Source: a bacterium
GTDB lineage: Bacteria > Pseudomonadota > Alphaproteobacteria > Rickettsiales > RI-342
DNA: 49,991 nt
NCBI GenBank assembly: GCA_016124905.1
Contig: WGMV01000018.1
Coordinates: 1-49,991, forward strand
Direction of reading: 5' to 3'
Shown here: piece after piece, positions 23,956-32,748 of the stretch
Position numbering within the stretch: the first letter of the stretch is position 1
Layout of the letters: each line of letters starts with the position of its first letter
Notes under the pieces: model-generated
Told to the model about the DNA's origin: nothing
What the model saw: the letters and a program-made list of their open reading frames with translations, nothing else
Databases searched by the model: none
Made by a program: the position numbers and the translations under genes

Positions 23956-24671
23956 AGGGCGTCATCATCACCGGCGCAGCGGGCGGCATCGGCCGCGCCA
24001 TTGCGCACTTACTCGCCCGCCAGGCATCCTGGAACCTCATCCTCTGTGATCTGGACGAGGTAGGCCTGCGCGAATCCGCATCCCTGCTGGGCGATGCCCC
24101 GCATTCCGTCTACCCGCTGGATGTGGCCGACGCCGCCCAGGTCGCCGGGCTGTTTGAAGGCCTGAAGGGCAGGGAGCTGTATGCGTTGGTCAATAACGCG
24201 GGCATCTATCCCGCCAAAAAACCGCTTGATTACACCCCAGAGGAAATCCAGCGTGTGCTGTCGGTCAACCTTGCCGGCGCCATCCATTTCAGCCAGAGAT
24301 TCTTCGCCCACATGCAAGATCAGCAGGGCGAGGCCGTCATCGTCAACATGGCCTCCGTCACCGCCTTCGGCGGAAGTTCAGATATCGTCTACGGCGCCAG
24401 CAAGGCCGGGCTGGTGGGCCTCACCAAAAGCTGCGCGCTCACCTTTGCGCCCAACATCCGTGTCAACGCCGTCGCGCCAACCCTGGTGGAAACCCGCATG
24501 CTCGCGCAGGTGCCGCCGGAGCGTATTCAACATTACCGTGAAACGGAACTCATCCAGAAACCCCTGACGGCCCAGGCCGTGGCGGAATCGGTGCTGTACT
24601 TATTGTCGCCCTCAGCGCGTCACTGCACGGGCACGGTGCTTGACATCAACAACGGGTGCTACCTTCGCTAA
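23952..24671 (+). CDS. Short-chain dehydrogenase/reductase
   Basis: A 239-residue classical SDR with a Rossmann fold. The cofactor motif is TGAAGGIG (residues 7-14), DVAD follows, and NNAG is at about 79-82. The catalytic residues are Ser in NMASVTAF and YGASK (Tyr and Lys near 145 and 149). Asp in ILCDLDEVG after strand 2 suggests preference for NAD(H). Substrate unknown; FabG-like enzymes share this layout. It starts with GTG overlapping the lipoprotein gene stop. Its last 60 bases overlap the 3' end of lpxB on the other strand, an unusually long convergent overlap. Confidence 0.9.
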   Translation: MKGVIITGAAGGIGRAIAHLLARQASWNLILCDLDEVGLRESASLLGDAPHSVYPLDVADAAQVAGLFEGLKGRELYALVNNAGIYPAKKPLDYTPEEIQRVLSVNLAGAIHFSQRFFAHMQDQQGEAVIVNMASVTAFGGSSDIVYGASKAGLVGLTKSCALTFAPNIRVNAVAPTLVETRMLAQVPPERIQHYRETELIQKPLTAQAVAESVLYLLSPSARHCTGTVLDINNGCYLR

Positions 24672-25790
24672 CACCGCATCGGCGGCGGCTTCGCTGGGCG
24701 TCGCACCTTCCGGCATCAGCATGCCGAGCGCCTGCTGCATCCCCTGCAGCTGCGCCTGCTGCGCATCTTTGTCGTTCCAGAGTGTAAGCACGGCCTGCGC
24801 CAGTGTCTCCGGCGTGGCGTCTTCCTGGATTTTTTCCGGGATGATGGATTGCTTCAGCAGAATATTCACCAGGTTCACCCAGGGCATTTTCATCATCTTG
24901 CGCATCATGCGCGCGCTGGTGCTGCTTACCTTGTAGGTCACCACCATCGGCAACCGCGCCACGGCCAGCTCCATCGTCACCGTGCCGGATTTGGCGAGTG
25001 CTACGTTGCAGGCGTCGAAGAGATCGGCCTTTTCACGGCGGCTTACCAGAATGGGCCGCACCGGCCAGTTCTTCACATCCGGCGCCATGCCCGGCGCGGC
25101 CAGCATGGCCACTGCAAGGTCGGGTATCTGCTGCTTCAGCAGCGCCACCGTTTTAGCAAACAACGGCATATGGCGCTTCAGCTCGCCCCGGCGGCTGCCT
25201 GGCAGCAGGCAGAGCAGGGGCTGCGTTTCGCCCAGCTCATGCCGGCGGCGAAAGGCCGCGCCATTGCCCTGCAATGTGTCTTCCACTACCGGGTGCCCGA
25301 CAAATTTCGTGCTCAATCCTTCCCGTTCAAAATAGTCCGGCTCAAACGGCAGCAGCGCCAGCAGCATGTCGTAAAGCCCCGCTAGCCGTTTGGCTCGCTC
25401 AGGCCGGTAAGCCCAGACGGAAGGCGCCACATAATGCAGCAGCTTCATTTTCCCCTGCCGCCGCTCGGGCTGCATGGCTTCGGCAATGCGGCGGTTGAAA
25501 CCGGGCGCATCGATGGTGATCAGCACATCCGGTTTCTTGTCACGGATATCGGCAATCGTCTGTTTCAGCCGTTTGAAAATACGCGGCAATCCGGGGATGA
25601 TTTCCACAAATCCCATCACGGCGATGTCATGGATGGGAAACAGGCTCACCAGCCCGGCCTCGTTCATGCGCTCGCCGCCCACGCCGTAAAACTGGATGCT
25701 TGGCTCTTTGCAGCGGAGCGCTTCCATCAGCCTGGCGCCCAGGATATCGCCCGAGCTTTCACCCGCAATCAGGTAACAGGTGATGCTCAC
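24612..25790 (-). CDS. lpxB: Lipid-A-disaccharide synthase
   Basis: A 392-residue GT19 glycosyltransferase that joins UDP-diacylglucosamine and lipid X to form the lipid A disaccharide at the inner membrane. The N-terminal signature YLIAGESSGDILGARL is complete, and KMKLLHYVAPSVWAYRPERA and LLCLLPGSRRGELKRHMPLF are typical. The C-terminal ALAKSGTVTMELAVARLPMV binds the donor. It is the last gene of the bamA-skp-lpxD-fabZ-lpxA-lpxI-lpxB run and overlaps lpxI by 4 bases (ATGA). Its 3' end overlaps the SDR gene on the other strand. Confidence 0.96.
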   Translation of the reverse strand: MSITCYLIAGESSGDILGARLMEALRCKEPSIQFYGVGGERMNEAGLVSLFPIHDIAVMGFVEIIPGLPRIFKRLKQTIADIRDKKPDVLITIDAPGFNRRIAEAMQPERRQGKMKLLHYVAPSVWAYRPERAKRLAGLYDMLLALLPFEPDYFEREGLSTKFVGHPVVEDTLQGNGAAFRRRHELGETQPLLCLLPGSRRGELKRHMPLFAKTVALLKQQIPDLAVAMLAAPGMAPDVKNWPVRPILVSRREKADLFDACNVALAKSGTVTMELAVARLPMVVTYKVSSTSARMMRKMMKMPWVNLVNILLKQSIIPEKIQEDATPETLAQAVLTLWNDKDAQQAQLQGMQQALGMLMPEGATPSEAAADAVLAKVAPVVDVKHRARAVTR

Positions 25791-26659
25791 GATTTAACCC
25801 CATACAAAAACAGCCCAAGCCGGTTGGCCTCGGCAATCATCGCCTCGCGGCGGATCATGATGGAGCGGCCCGCTTCCAGCGCGATGCCTCTCAGCCCCGC
25901 CTTGGCGGCATTGCGCACCGTCTCCGGTCCCACGGCGGGAAGGTCCACACGAATATCCTGGCTCGGCTTGCTGAGCTTCACCAGCACGCCGCCTGGGGTT
26001 TTATTCTGAAGCGGCGCGATGCGCGACAGCATCTGGTCCGTGCCTTCGGCGGCTTCCACCGCCAGCACGCGCGCGCCCTGAACCACCACCGCCTGGCCGA
26101 TATCATAGGGGCCCATATGCTTGGCCACCTCAATGCCCAGCGCCACATCCGCCTGCGCGCGCGCATCCGGCGCCACGCTGCCCATCACGCCCTGCGGGGC
26201 CACCACATCGGGCATCACTTCCTGCACGCCGTGCACGGTGAAGCCGCGGTCTTCCATGAAGCCGACCACCTGCGCCAATACGGCATCGTCGCCCGCGCGG
26301 CGGCTTTTCAGCAGCCGGTAAAGCAGCCGCACGGTGGAAAAATCCGGCGTCAGGCTGGTGAGTTCCGGCCGTGCGACGCGCCCGACCATCACCAGATTAC
26401 GGTAACCCTGATGCTTCAGTTCTCGGATGCCCGTGCCGAGCTTGTCCGGCGTCAGCCACACATGCGGCACGCCGATCACCGTTTCCGGGTGCGTCTCGTT
26501 CTGGAATGCCACCACCATAAAGGGCCGCTTGTCGCGCTGGAATCGCTCCACCACCATGCGCGGCAGCTCGCCGCTGCCGGCCACCACACCCACCGGAATG
26601 TCGGTGGACAGGTCAGGTGCGATGACGGCGGTGCTTGCGGATGCCATTGCCATCTCCAT
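25787..26659 (-). CDS. lpxI: UDP-2,3-diacylglucosamine pyrophosphatase LpxI (DUF1009)
   Basis: A 290-residue protein matching the LpxI family, the alphaproteobacterial replacement for LpxH. It cleaves UDP-2,3-diacylglucosamine to lipid X and UMP. Family stretches are VGVVAGSGELPRMVVERF, GYRNLVMVGRVARPELTSL and the C-terminal DLPAVGPETVRNAAKAGLRG and MIRREAMIAEANRLGLFLYG. Start ATG 26659 overlaps the lpxA stop (TGATG). A longer frame from 26686 would run into lpxA. Its place between lpxA and lpxB fits the reaction order. Confidence 0.94.
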   Translation of the reverse strand: MEMAMASASTAVIAPDLSTDIPVGVVAGSGELPRMVVERFQRDKRPFMVVAFQNETHPETVIGVPHVWLTPDKLGTGIRELKHQGYRNLVMVGRVARPELTSLTPDFSTVRLLYRLLKSRRAGDDAVLAQVVGFMEDRGFTVHGVQEVMPDVVAPQGVMGSVAPDARAQADVALGIEVAKHMGPYDIGQAVVVQGARVLAVEAAEGTDQMLSRIAPLQNKTPGGVLVKLSKPSQDIRVDLPAVGPETVRNAAKAGLRGIALEAGRSIMIRREAMIAEANRLGLFLYGVKS

Positions 26660-27450
26660 CAGGCCGCGTGGGGTTTGGGAACGCAATAGGAACGCGAGGA
26701 ATCATTCGTCATGAAGCGGATCAGTTCCATCACTTCCGGCTGGTCGGCGAATTCTTTCTGCGCGCGCTCCAGCCTGCTGCCAAGCGTGCCGTCGCTTTCA
26801 AACAGCGCCTTGTAGGCATGGCGCAGCTGGTGGATGGATTCGCGCGAAAAGCCGCGGCGCTTCAGCCCCACCAGGTTCAGCCCCGCCAGGTTGGCGCGCT
26901 CCCCCATGGCCGAGCCGTAAGGGATCACGTCATGCTCAATGCCCGACATACCGCCGATCATCGCATGCGCGCCGATGCGCACGAACTGGTGAATGGCCGA
27001 AAGCCCACCGATCACCACATGGTCGCCCACATGCACATGTCCCGCCAGCGTGGCATTGTTGGCCATGATGACGTAATTGCCCACCACGCAGTCATGCGCC
27101 ACATGCACGCCCACCATCAGCAGGCAGTGATGGCCGATTTCGGTGTGCATCTTGTCGCCCGACGTGCCGGGATGGATGGTGACATATTCGCGGATCATGC
27201 AATCCGCCCCAACGGTAAGGCTGGAGGCCTCGCCCTTATATTTCAGATCCTGCGGTGCATGGCCGATGGCCGCGAACGGGTAAATGACCGTACGCGCGCC
27301 GATATGGCTCTTGCCTTCCACCACCACATGGGATTTCAGCTCCACGCCTTCATCCAGTGTGACTTCGGGGCCGACGACACAGAACGCGCCGATACGGACA
27401 TTATCCGCAATCCTGGCCTCGGGGGCGACAACGGCAGTGGGATGGATCAT
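26659..27450 (-). CDS. lpxA: UDP-N-acetylglucosamine acyltransferase
   Basis: A 263-residue left-handed beta-helix trimeric enzyme for the first step of lipid A synthesis. Hexapeptide repeats run through the first two thirds (IHPTAVVAPEARIADNVRIG). The catalytic His is in GVHVAHDCVVGNYVIMAN. The C-terminal helical part contains NLAGLNLVGLKRRGFSRESI, typical of LpxA. The start MIHPTAVVAPEA lies 7 bases after the fabZ stop; a longer frame would overlap fabZ. It is co-transcribed with the rest of the lipid A operon. Confidence 0.96.
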   Translation of the reverse strand: MIHPTAVVAPEARIADNVRIGAFCVVGPEVTLDEGVELKSHVVVEGKSHIGARTVIYPFAAIGHAPQDLKYKGEASSLTVGADCMIREYVTIHPGTSGDKMHTEIGHHCLLMVGVHVAHDCVVGNYVIMANNATLAGHVHVGDHVVIGGLSAIHQFVRIGAHAMIGGMSGIEHDVIPYGSAMGERANLAGLNLVGLKRRGFSRESIHQLRHAYKALFESDGTLGSRLERAQKEFADQPEVMELIRFMTNDSSRSYCVPKPHAA

Positions 27451-27457
27451 GGGCACG

Positions 27458-27910
27458 TTACGCGTCTTTCTTATCAACGATCATGGCGGAGAAATCGGCC
27501 TCGGCTACCTTCTGCCCGGCCACAATGGCCTGACCGGTGCATTTCCATACCGCGCCGCGGTTCTGTACTTTGGATACATGCAGCTCCATGGAATCGCCAG
27601 GAGTCACCGGCTTACGAAACTTTGCGCTGTCGATGCTCATGAAATAGACCAGCTTGTCGTGCTTGTCGCCGAATGTCTTGCCCACCATGATGGCGCTGGC
27701 CTGGGCCATCGCTTCAATGATCATCACGCCCGGCATGATCGGGCGGCCCGGAAAATGGCCTGGGAAGAAAGGCTCGTTGAAGGTCACGTTTTTCAGCGCC
27801 ACGATGCGCTCGCCCGGTTCGATTTCCAGCACGCGGTCCACCAGCAGAAACGGGTAGCGGTGCGGCAGCAATGGCATGATCTCTTCAATGGTAATAACGC
27901 TCACGTTCAT
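27458..27910 (-). CDS. fabZ: 3-hydroxyacyl-ACP dehydratase FabZ
   Basis: A 150-residue hot-dog-fold dehydratase of fatty-acid elongation. It shows [12 protein letters not shown], the catalytic His in [15 protein letters not shown] and the Glu in [14 protein letters not shown] 27910 is annotated, but GGAG touches it directly and stands 6 bases before GTG 27904, so the protein may begin two residues later. It lies between lpxD and lpxA in the usual order, supplying and competing for 3-hydroxyacyl-ACP used by both acyltransferases. Confidence 0.95.
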   Translation of the reverse strand: MNVSVITIEEIMPLLPHRYPFLLVDRVLEIEPGERIVALKNVTFNEPFFPGHFPGRPIMPGVMIIEAMAQASAIMVGKTFGDKHDKLVYFMSIDSAKFRKPVTPGDSMELHVSKVQNRGAVWKCTGQAIVAGQKVAEADFSAMIVDKKDA

Positions 27911-27976
27911 CTCCAGCTTATTCAGTCTATCTAACCCATTTCCCGTATTTTTATAGCGAAAAACCAAGGCGGCGTG

Positions 27977-29023
27977 TCACTTCGCTTTGATGCGCCCGCC
28001 CACGAGCTTGGCAAGTGCGGCCGCCTGGCGCTGCCATTGGCGGATGGGCACGGCCGGAATGCCGCCCACCACCTGTCCGTCGCCCACATTGCCCATCACG
28101 GCACTTTTAGCGGCCACCTGCGCCTTCTGGCCAATGGTCACATGGCCGATCACACCCACCTGACCGCCCAGAATACTACCCATGCCGATTTTCGTGCTGC
28201 CCGAAATCCCCACCTGCGCCACCAGGATGCAATAGGGCTCCACCACCGCATTATGCGCGATATGGACGAGATTATCGAGCTTGCAGCCGTCACCGATCAC
28301 CGTATCGTTCAGCGAGCCGCGGTCGATGGTGCAGTTCGCCCCCACATGCACATGCTTGCCGATCAGCACGCGCCCGAGCTGCGGCACTTTGATCATGCCC
28401 GTGGGCGAGGGCGCATAGCCGAACCCGTCCTGCCCGATGCGCACACCGGGGAAAATCACCACATGGTCGTCCAGGATGGCATGCGTCACCGTGGCATGGT
28501 CGCCGATCAGGCAATGGTTGCCCACCACCGTGCCATGGCCGATCACCGTGCCATGGCCGATCACCGACCCTTCGCCGATTTCCGCATTCTCACCCACGAA
28601 GGCAAAGTCCGACACGCGAGCGCTGGGGTGAATCTTGGCGCTTTTTGCAATCCCCGGCTTGCCGACCGACGGCATCGGCGACATCAGGCTTTCGGGGTAA
28701 AACAACGCCTGCACTTTTGCATAGGCGGTATAGGGCGCATCATGCAGCAGCAGCGCCATGCCCCCATTATTTGCATTGGGCGGCGCATGTTCCGCTTCCG
28801 CCGGGTTCACCAGGCAGGCGCCCGCCTGGCTCTGACGAAACTGCTCGCGGTATTTCTTATTCTCAAAAAACCCGATATCGCGTTCACCCGCTTCATGCAG
28901 TGGCGCCACATCATAAAAAAGGCGCGAAGCATCTGCCTCGCGCCTTAATCTTGCACCTGTTTTCTCAGCGATATCGCCAAGCGCGAACGGACCGTGGTTC
29001 TTGAAAAACCGGGGGTCCGCCAC
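27977..29023 (-). CDS. lpxD: UDP-3-O-acylglucosamine N-acyltransferase
   Basis: A 348-residue left-handed beta-helix enzyme adding the second acyl chain to UDP-acyl-glucosamine. The N-terminal uridine-binding domain is followed by long hexapeptide repeats ([20 protein letters not shown]). The catalytic His is in [16 protein letters not shown], and [20 protein letters not shown] closes the helix. GTG at 29023 was chosen: it lies 4 bases after the skp stop and gives [13 protein letters not shown]. The longer frame overlaps skp. The direct repeat GATCACCGTGCCATGGCC in its helix-coding part reflects the hexapeptide periodicity. Confidence 0.94.
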   Translation of the reverse strand: MADPRFFKNHGPFALGDIAEKTGARLRREADASRLFYDVAPLHEAGERDIGFFENKKYREQFRQSQAGACLVNPAEAEHAPPNANNGGMALLLHDAPYTAYAKVQALFYPESLMSPMPSVGKPGIAKSAKIHPSARVSDFAFVGENAEIGEGSVIGHGTVIGHGTVVGNHCLIGDHATVTHAILDDHVVIFPGVRIGQDGFGYAPSPTGMIKVPQLGRVLIGKHVHVGANCTIDRGSLNDTVIGDGCKLDNLVHIAHNAVVEPYCILVAQVGISGSTKIGMGSILGGQVGVIGHVTIGQKAQVAAKSAVMGNVGDGQVVGGIPAVPIRQWQRQAAALAKLVGGRIKAK

Positions 29024-29027
29024 GGGC

Positions 29028-29660
29028 TTACTTCTTCGCCGGAGCAGCAGCCGGAGCGGCGGCAGGTTTGCCACCCGTCAGTTCAGCATCGCTGATCGGC
29101 TTGATTTCCACTTTCACATCACCCAGCTTCTGGTTCAGACGCTTCAGCACCTCGTTGGTGATGTCCAGGAAGTCAGCATAAAAGATGATCTGGCTGGCGG
29201 GGAAGGTGATGGCAAAGCCGTTTTCTTTGGCCATGTCCTTCACGATGCCGGAAACCACGTCATTCACCTTGCCCAGGGCTTCACCATAAGCGCGGTCAAG
29301 CTGCACGCGCTTCTTCTGCACATCCAGCTGGACTTTCTGCAGTTCGGCCTGGAAGTTGCGGCGCTCTTTTTCAAAAGCCTCGGCAGACATGGTGCTGCGC
29401 TTCTCAGCCAGTTCCTTGTCACGCGCGCGCAGGCGCTCTTCGTCTTTAGCGATGGATTTTTTGTACTCGTCGCTCTTTTTCTCAATCTGCGAGCGGATGG
29501 ATTTCGTCGCGGTGGATTCATCCATGATTTTCTTCAGGTTCAGCACGGCCACACCTGCGCCTTGCTGGGCGGCGGCTTGAACCGGCGCGGCGGAGAAGGT
29601 GAACGCAACAGCGAGCATGAAAGCAAGCAATGCGGCCCGGGTACGTTGGAAGATGGTCAT
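29028..29660 (-). CDS. skp: Periplasmic chaperone Skp/OmpH family
   Basis: A 210-residue protein with a cleavable signal peptide ([20 protein letters not shown]). The short beta core [13 protein letters not shown] is followed by a long charged coiled coil (about residues 55-125). Return strands contain [20 protein letters not shown], and the end is an Ala/Pro/Lys-rich tail. Skp trimers hold unfolded outer-membrane proteins in their arms and hand them to BamA, encoded just upstream. A strong ribosome-binding site (AGGAAAGG) precedes the ATG. Confidence 0.92.
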   Translation of the reverse strand: MTIFQRTRAALLAFMLAVAFTFSAAPVQAAAQQGAGVAVLNLKKIMDESTATKSIRSQIEKKSDEYKKSIAKDEERLRARDKELAEKRSTMSAEAFEKERRNFQAELQKVQLDVQKKRVQLDRAYGEALGKVNDVVSGIVKDMAKENGFAITFPASQIIFYADFLDITNEVLKRLNQKLGDVKVEIKPISDAELTGGKPAAAPAAAPAKK

Positions 29661-29692
29661 AAAGTCCCTTTCCTGGGGTTTAAAGCGAGTGA

Positions 29693-32029
29693 TTAGAATT
29701 TCGTGCCGAAGGAGAAGCGCACCAGCTGCTCATCGTCATACGACTCTTTAATGATTGGGAAGCCAAAATCAAGACGTATCGGACCGAAGGGCGACGCCCA
29801 TGCCAGACCGGCGCCCGCTGAAAGGCGAAGCGCGTTTTCGTCCATCAGCCCGGTGCCGACTTCGTCTGAATCCCACAGGCTGCCCATATCGGTGAAGACC
29901 GCGCCGCGCAGGCCCAGGTCGTCATCCACCGGCAGCGGGAAACCGAGTTCCACCGTGCCGGAATAGTAGCTTTTGCCGCCCAGCGCATCGCGCGTGGCCA
30001 GGTCACGCGGGCCGATACCGGCATCCGCGAAACCGCGAACCTGCTGCATACCGACGAAGAAACGGTCGTTGATGCGCACATTATCGTCGCCCAGGCCGGT
30101 AATATTGCCCGCCTGGCCGGAAACCTGAAGAATCCATTGCGGCATCACGCTGTAAAACCAACCGGCCTTGCCTTCATGGCGGATATATTTCGCATCGCCG
30201 CCAAGCCCGGCGACTTCCTGCGTGAATCGCACGAAAAAGCCCTTGCTCGGGTCGAATTTGCTGTCGCGGGTGTCGTACAGCAGGCTGTGGCCCAGCATGG
30301 AGGTCGAATATTGCCCTTCCTGCGCCCAGATATAACGCGAAGCACCGGCGCGGATGTTGCTCACCTCATCCTCGCGCAATGTGTAGCTGATGCTGTGGTC
30401 AAGATTTTCCGACAGCGCGTAGCCCATGCGCAGGCGGCCACCGGTCGTACGGCGGTCGAACGACGATTGCGTGCGGAAATCCTGCGTAGTGTTGAAAATA
30501 TCCACCCCGGCAGCGATCTCACGGTCAAGGAAGTAAGGCTCGGTATAGCCGAACGTATAATCCTGGCGCTCCTGCGCGATCATCGCGCGCGCGCTCAGCT
30601 TTTTACCCGCACCGAGGAAGTTGTCTTCGCGCAGCCCGATATCGAACAAGGCACCGTCAAGCGTCGAGAAACCGGCGCCCAGCGACAATTCACCGGTGGA
30701 TTTTTCCGACACATCCACATCGATATTCGCGCGGTCCGGCGCGCTGCCCGGGGCGGTATTTACGTCAACCTTGTCGAAATAGCCAAGGTTCTTCAAACGC
30801 TGCTCGGTGCGCTTGAGCTTGCTGGTGGAGAAGGGATCGCCCTCGCTGAGGCGGAATTCGCGGCGCAGCACTTCGTCTTCCGTGCGCACGTTACCCGTCA
30901 CATTGATGCGCTCCACATAGACGCGCGGCGCTTCCAGCGCACTATAGGTCACGCTGATCGTATGGTCGTCCGTATTGCGCTCCAGCTTGGGCTCGACTTT
31001 GGCAAACGCATAGCCCTTGTCGCCCAGCATGTCGGACATTTTCTCGGTCGATTCCTCAATCTGGTTGGCGTTATATTCCTCGCCTTCCAGCGTAGTGGCC
31101 ACCGTTTTCAATTCTTCCGCGTCCACATCGCTGAAGGCGCTGGAAGCCTTGATGCCGCCAAAATTGTAATGCGGGCCTTCCTCGATATTGAAGGTGAGGT
31201 AAAAGCCGTTATCCTCGGGCGAGAATTCCGACACCACCGAGTTCACCTTGAAATCCGCATACCCGTGCGACACGTAGAAGCGGCGCAGCTTTTCCTTGTC
31301 GAAATTTACACGGTCCTGATCGTAGGCATCGTTATTGGTGAAGAATTTATACCAGTGCGTGATTTCCGATTGCAGCTGGTTGCGCAGCTGACGGTCGGAA
31401 TAAACCTGGTTGCCGACGAAATTGATGCCCTGAATCTTCGTCACCGCACCTTCGTCGATCTCAAATACCACATCCACGCGGTTTTGCTCACGCGCGATGA
31501 TCTTCGGTGTCACCACGCCCTGAAAACGGCCGGAACGGTGATAGAGGTTCGTCAGGCGCTCGGCATCCTCGTTCACCTTGTTCAGCGTGTACACGCCGCG
31601 CGGCTTCAGCTGAATTTCCTTGCGAAGCTCTTCATCCTTGAACTTGTCGTTCCCCTCGAAGGCGATCTTGTTCACCACGGGGTTTTCCTTCACTTCCACC
31701 ACCAGCGTATCGCCGCTCATATGCACGCTGGCATCGGCGAAAAGCTCGGTGGCGAACAGTTTTTTCAACGCGTCGTTCAGGTCGTTCTGCGTTACCGGTT
31801 CATTACGGCGCAGCCCGATATAGGTCTCCACCGTGGCCACTTCCACACGCTGGTTGCCATGCACCTCGATGCTTTTGAACGTACCCAGGCTTTCGCTTTC
31901 ATCCGCCATGCTGCTGGCGGCGGTTTCATCCAGCTGGGGGGATGGCATCTGGGCCGATGCATCGGTGCCAAGCCAGAAGACGGTGCTTGCCAGAACGGTG
32001 GTCGCAAACACAAAACGGGATAAAGCCAT
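29693..32029 (-). CDS. bamA: Outer-membrane protein assembly factor BamA
   Basis: A 778-residue Omp85 protein that folds beta-barrel proteins into the outer membrane. It has a signal peptide (FVFATTVLASTVFWLG...ASA) and five POTRA domains over about residues 35-420. A 16-strand barrel follows, with the conserved loop-6 motif QVRGFADAGIGPRD. It ends in Phe (RFSFGTKF), as outer-membrane barrels do. ATG 32029 is annotated; an ATG four codons earlier is equally possible. The gene leads the skp-lpxD-fabZ-lpxA-lpxI-lpxB run. The 129 bases upstream probably hold the promoter. Confidence 0.96.
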   Translation of the reverse strand: MALSRFVFATTVLASTVFWLGTDASAQMPSPQLDETAASSMADESESLGTFKSIEVHGNQRVEVATVETYIGLRRNEPVTQNDLNDALKKLFATELFADASVHMSGDTLVVEVKENPVVNKIAFEGNDKFKDEELRKEIQLKPRGVYTLNKVNEDAERLTNLYHRSGRFQGVVTPKIIAREQNRVDVVFEIDEGAVTKIQGINFVGNQVYSDRQLRNQLQSEITHWYKFFTNNDAYDQDRVNFDKEKLRRFYVSHGYADFKVNSVVSEFSPEDNGFYLTFNIEEGPHYNFGGIKASSAFSDVDAEELKTVATTLEGEEYNANQIEESTEKMSDMLGDKGYAFAKVEPKLERNTDDHTISVTYSALEAPRVYVERINVTGNVRTEDEVLRREFRLSEGDPFSTSKLKRTEQRLKNLGYFDKVDVNTAPGSAPDRANIDVDVSEKSTGELSLGAGFSTLDGALFDIGLREDNFLGAGKKLSARAMIAQERQDYTFGYTEPYFLDREIAAGVDIFNTTQDFRTQSSFDRRTTGGRLRMGYALSENLDHSISYTLREDEVSNIRAGASRYIWAQEGQYSTSMLGHSLLYDTRDSKFDPSKGFFVRFTQEVAGLGGDAKYIRHEGKAGWFYSVMPQWILQVSGQAGNITGLGDDNVRINDRFFVGMQQVRGFADAGIGPRDLATRDALGGKSYYSGTVELGFPLPVDDDLGLRGAVFTDMGSLWDSDEVGTGLMDENALRLSAGAGLAWASPFGPIRLDFGFPIIKESYDDEQLVRFSFGTKF

Positions 32030-32121
32030 GGGGTCTCTCATGTTACAAAACGGCCCTTAGTATCGTAGTGCCAATGAAATTGCCAGCAAAAACCTATGCG
32101 GACAATGCATGCGCCGCAGCA

Positions 32122-32147
32122 TAAAACCCTACCATTAATGGTGGGTT
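32122..32147 (-). terminator. Candidate terminator after the gamma-carbonic anhydrase gene
   Basis: Read on the minus strand, AACCCACCAT and ATGGTAGGGTT pair with one bulged base and are followed by four T residues in all. The hairpin starts 12 bases beyond the stop codon and lies upstream of bamA. The T run is short, so termination may be partial. Confidence 0.5.
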
Positions 32148-32158
32148 ACCGACATGGC

Positions 32159-32686
32159 CTATACCATATATTCCCTGGATAGCGCGACATAGTTAGCGGC
32201 TGAAACCGGGATAAACGCCAGCTCCTGTGGCTTGAGCGGACGGAGAAATTTCGCCGGGCTTCCCGCCCAGAGTTCACCGCTTTTCACGCGCTTGCCTTCC
32301 GTCAGCAGGCTGCCCGCGGCCAGAAACCCGTGTGTCTCCACCACCGCATGGTCCATCACCGTGGCCCCCATGCCGATGAAACATTCATCCTCCAGCGTGC
32401 ACCCGTGCAGAATGCATTTATGCCCCACCGTCACGCCATTGCCGATGACGGTTGGCGCGCCGTTGGTCAGCCCGCCATAATCGCGCGTTACATGAATGAT
32501 CGTGCCGTCCTGAATATTCGTGCGCTCGCCGATACGGACGTAATTCACATCCCCCCGCACCACGCACTGAAACCAGACATTGCTCTCCGCCCCGATCACC
32601 ACATCGCCGATCACATCCGCACTCGGCGCTATGAAGGTGGACGTCGCGATTTTCGGCAACAGGCCGTTATAGGCGGAAACAGGCAT
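32159..32686 (-). CDS. Gamma-carbonic anhydrase-like hexapeptide protein
   Basis: A 175-residue trimeric left-handed beta-helix protein of the YrdA/CaiE/gamma-carbonic anhydrase group. Residues for the metal site are visible as His in DGTIIHVTRD and two in VTVGHKCILHGCTLEDE; MGATVMDHAVVE follows. Some members hydrate CO2 with Zn or Fe, while others are inactive scaffolds, so activity is not certain. ATG 32686 has GGAGAG 5 bases upstream. It stands between argC and bamA on the same strand, with a REP element and a probable terminator on either side. Confidence 0.88.
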   Translation of the reverse strand: MPVSAYNGLLPKIATSTFIAPSADVIGDVVIGAESNVWFQCVVRGDVNYVRIGERTNIQDGTIIHVTRDYGGLTNGAPTVIGNGVTVGHKCILHGCTLEDECFIGMGATVMDHAVVETHGFLAAGSLLTEGKRVKSGELWAGSPAKFLRPLKPQELAFIPVSAANYVALSREYMV

Positions 32687-32704
32687 GATCACTCTCCATC
32701 AGTT

Positions 32705-32743
32705 CCCTCTCCCCGCTTGCGGGGAGAGGGGTAGGGTGAGGGG
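32705..32743. repeat. REP-like element at the 3' end of argC
   Basis: A hairpin CCCTCTCCCCGC-TT-GCGGGGAGAGGG is followed by GTAGGGTGAGGGG. It lies 5 bases from the argC stop (32749). A nearly identical copy in the same orientation stands at 33821-33859 on the other side of argC. Confidence 0.85.
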
Positions 32744-32748
32744 AAAGC

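Noticed and set aside
28500-28570. Short direct repeats GATCACCGTGCCATGGCC on the plus strand
   Set aside because: They code for hexapeptide repeats of the LpxD beta-helix and need no separate explanation.
30137-32023. 628-codon plus-strand frame opposite bamA
   Set aside because: Antisense shadow of a clearly recognised gene; no signal, domain or ribosome-binding site.
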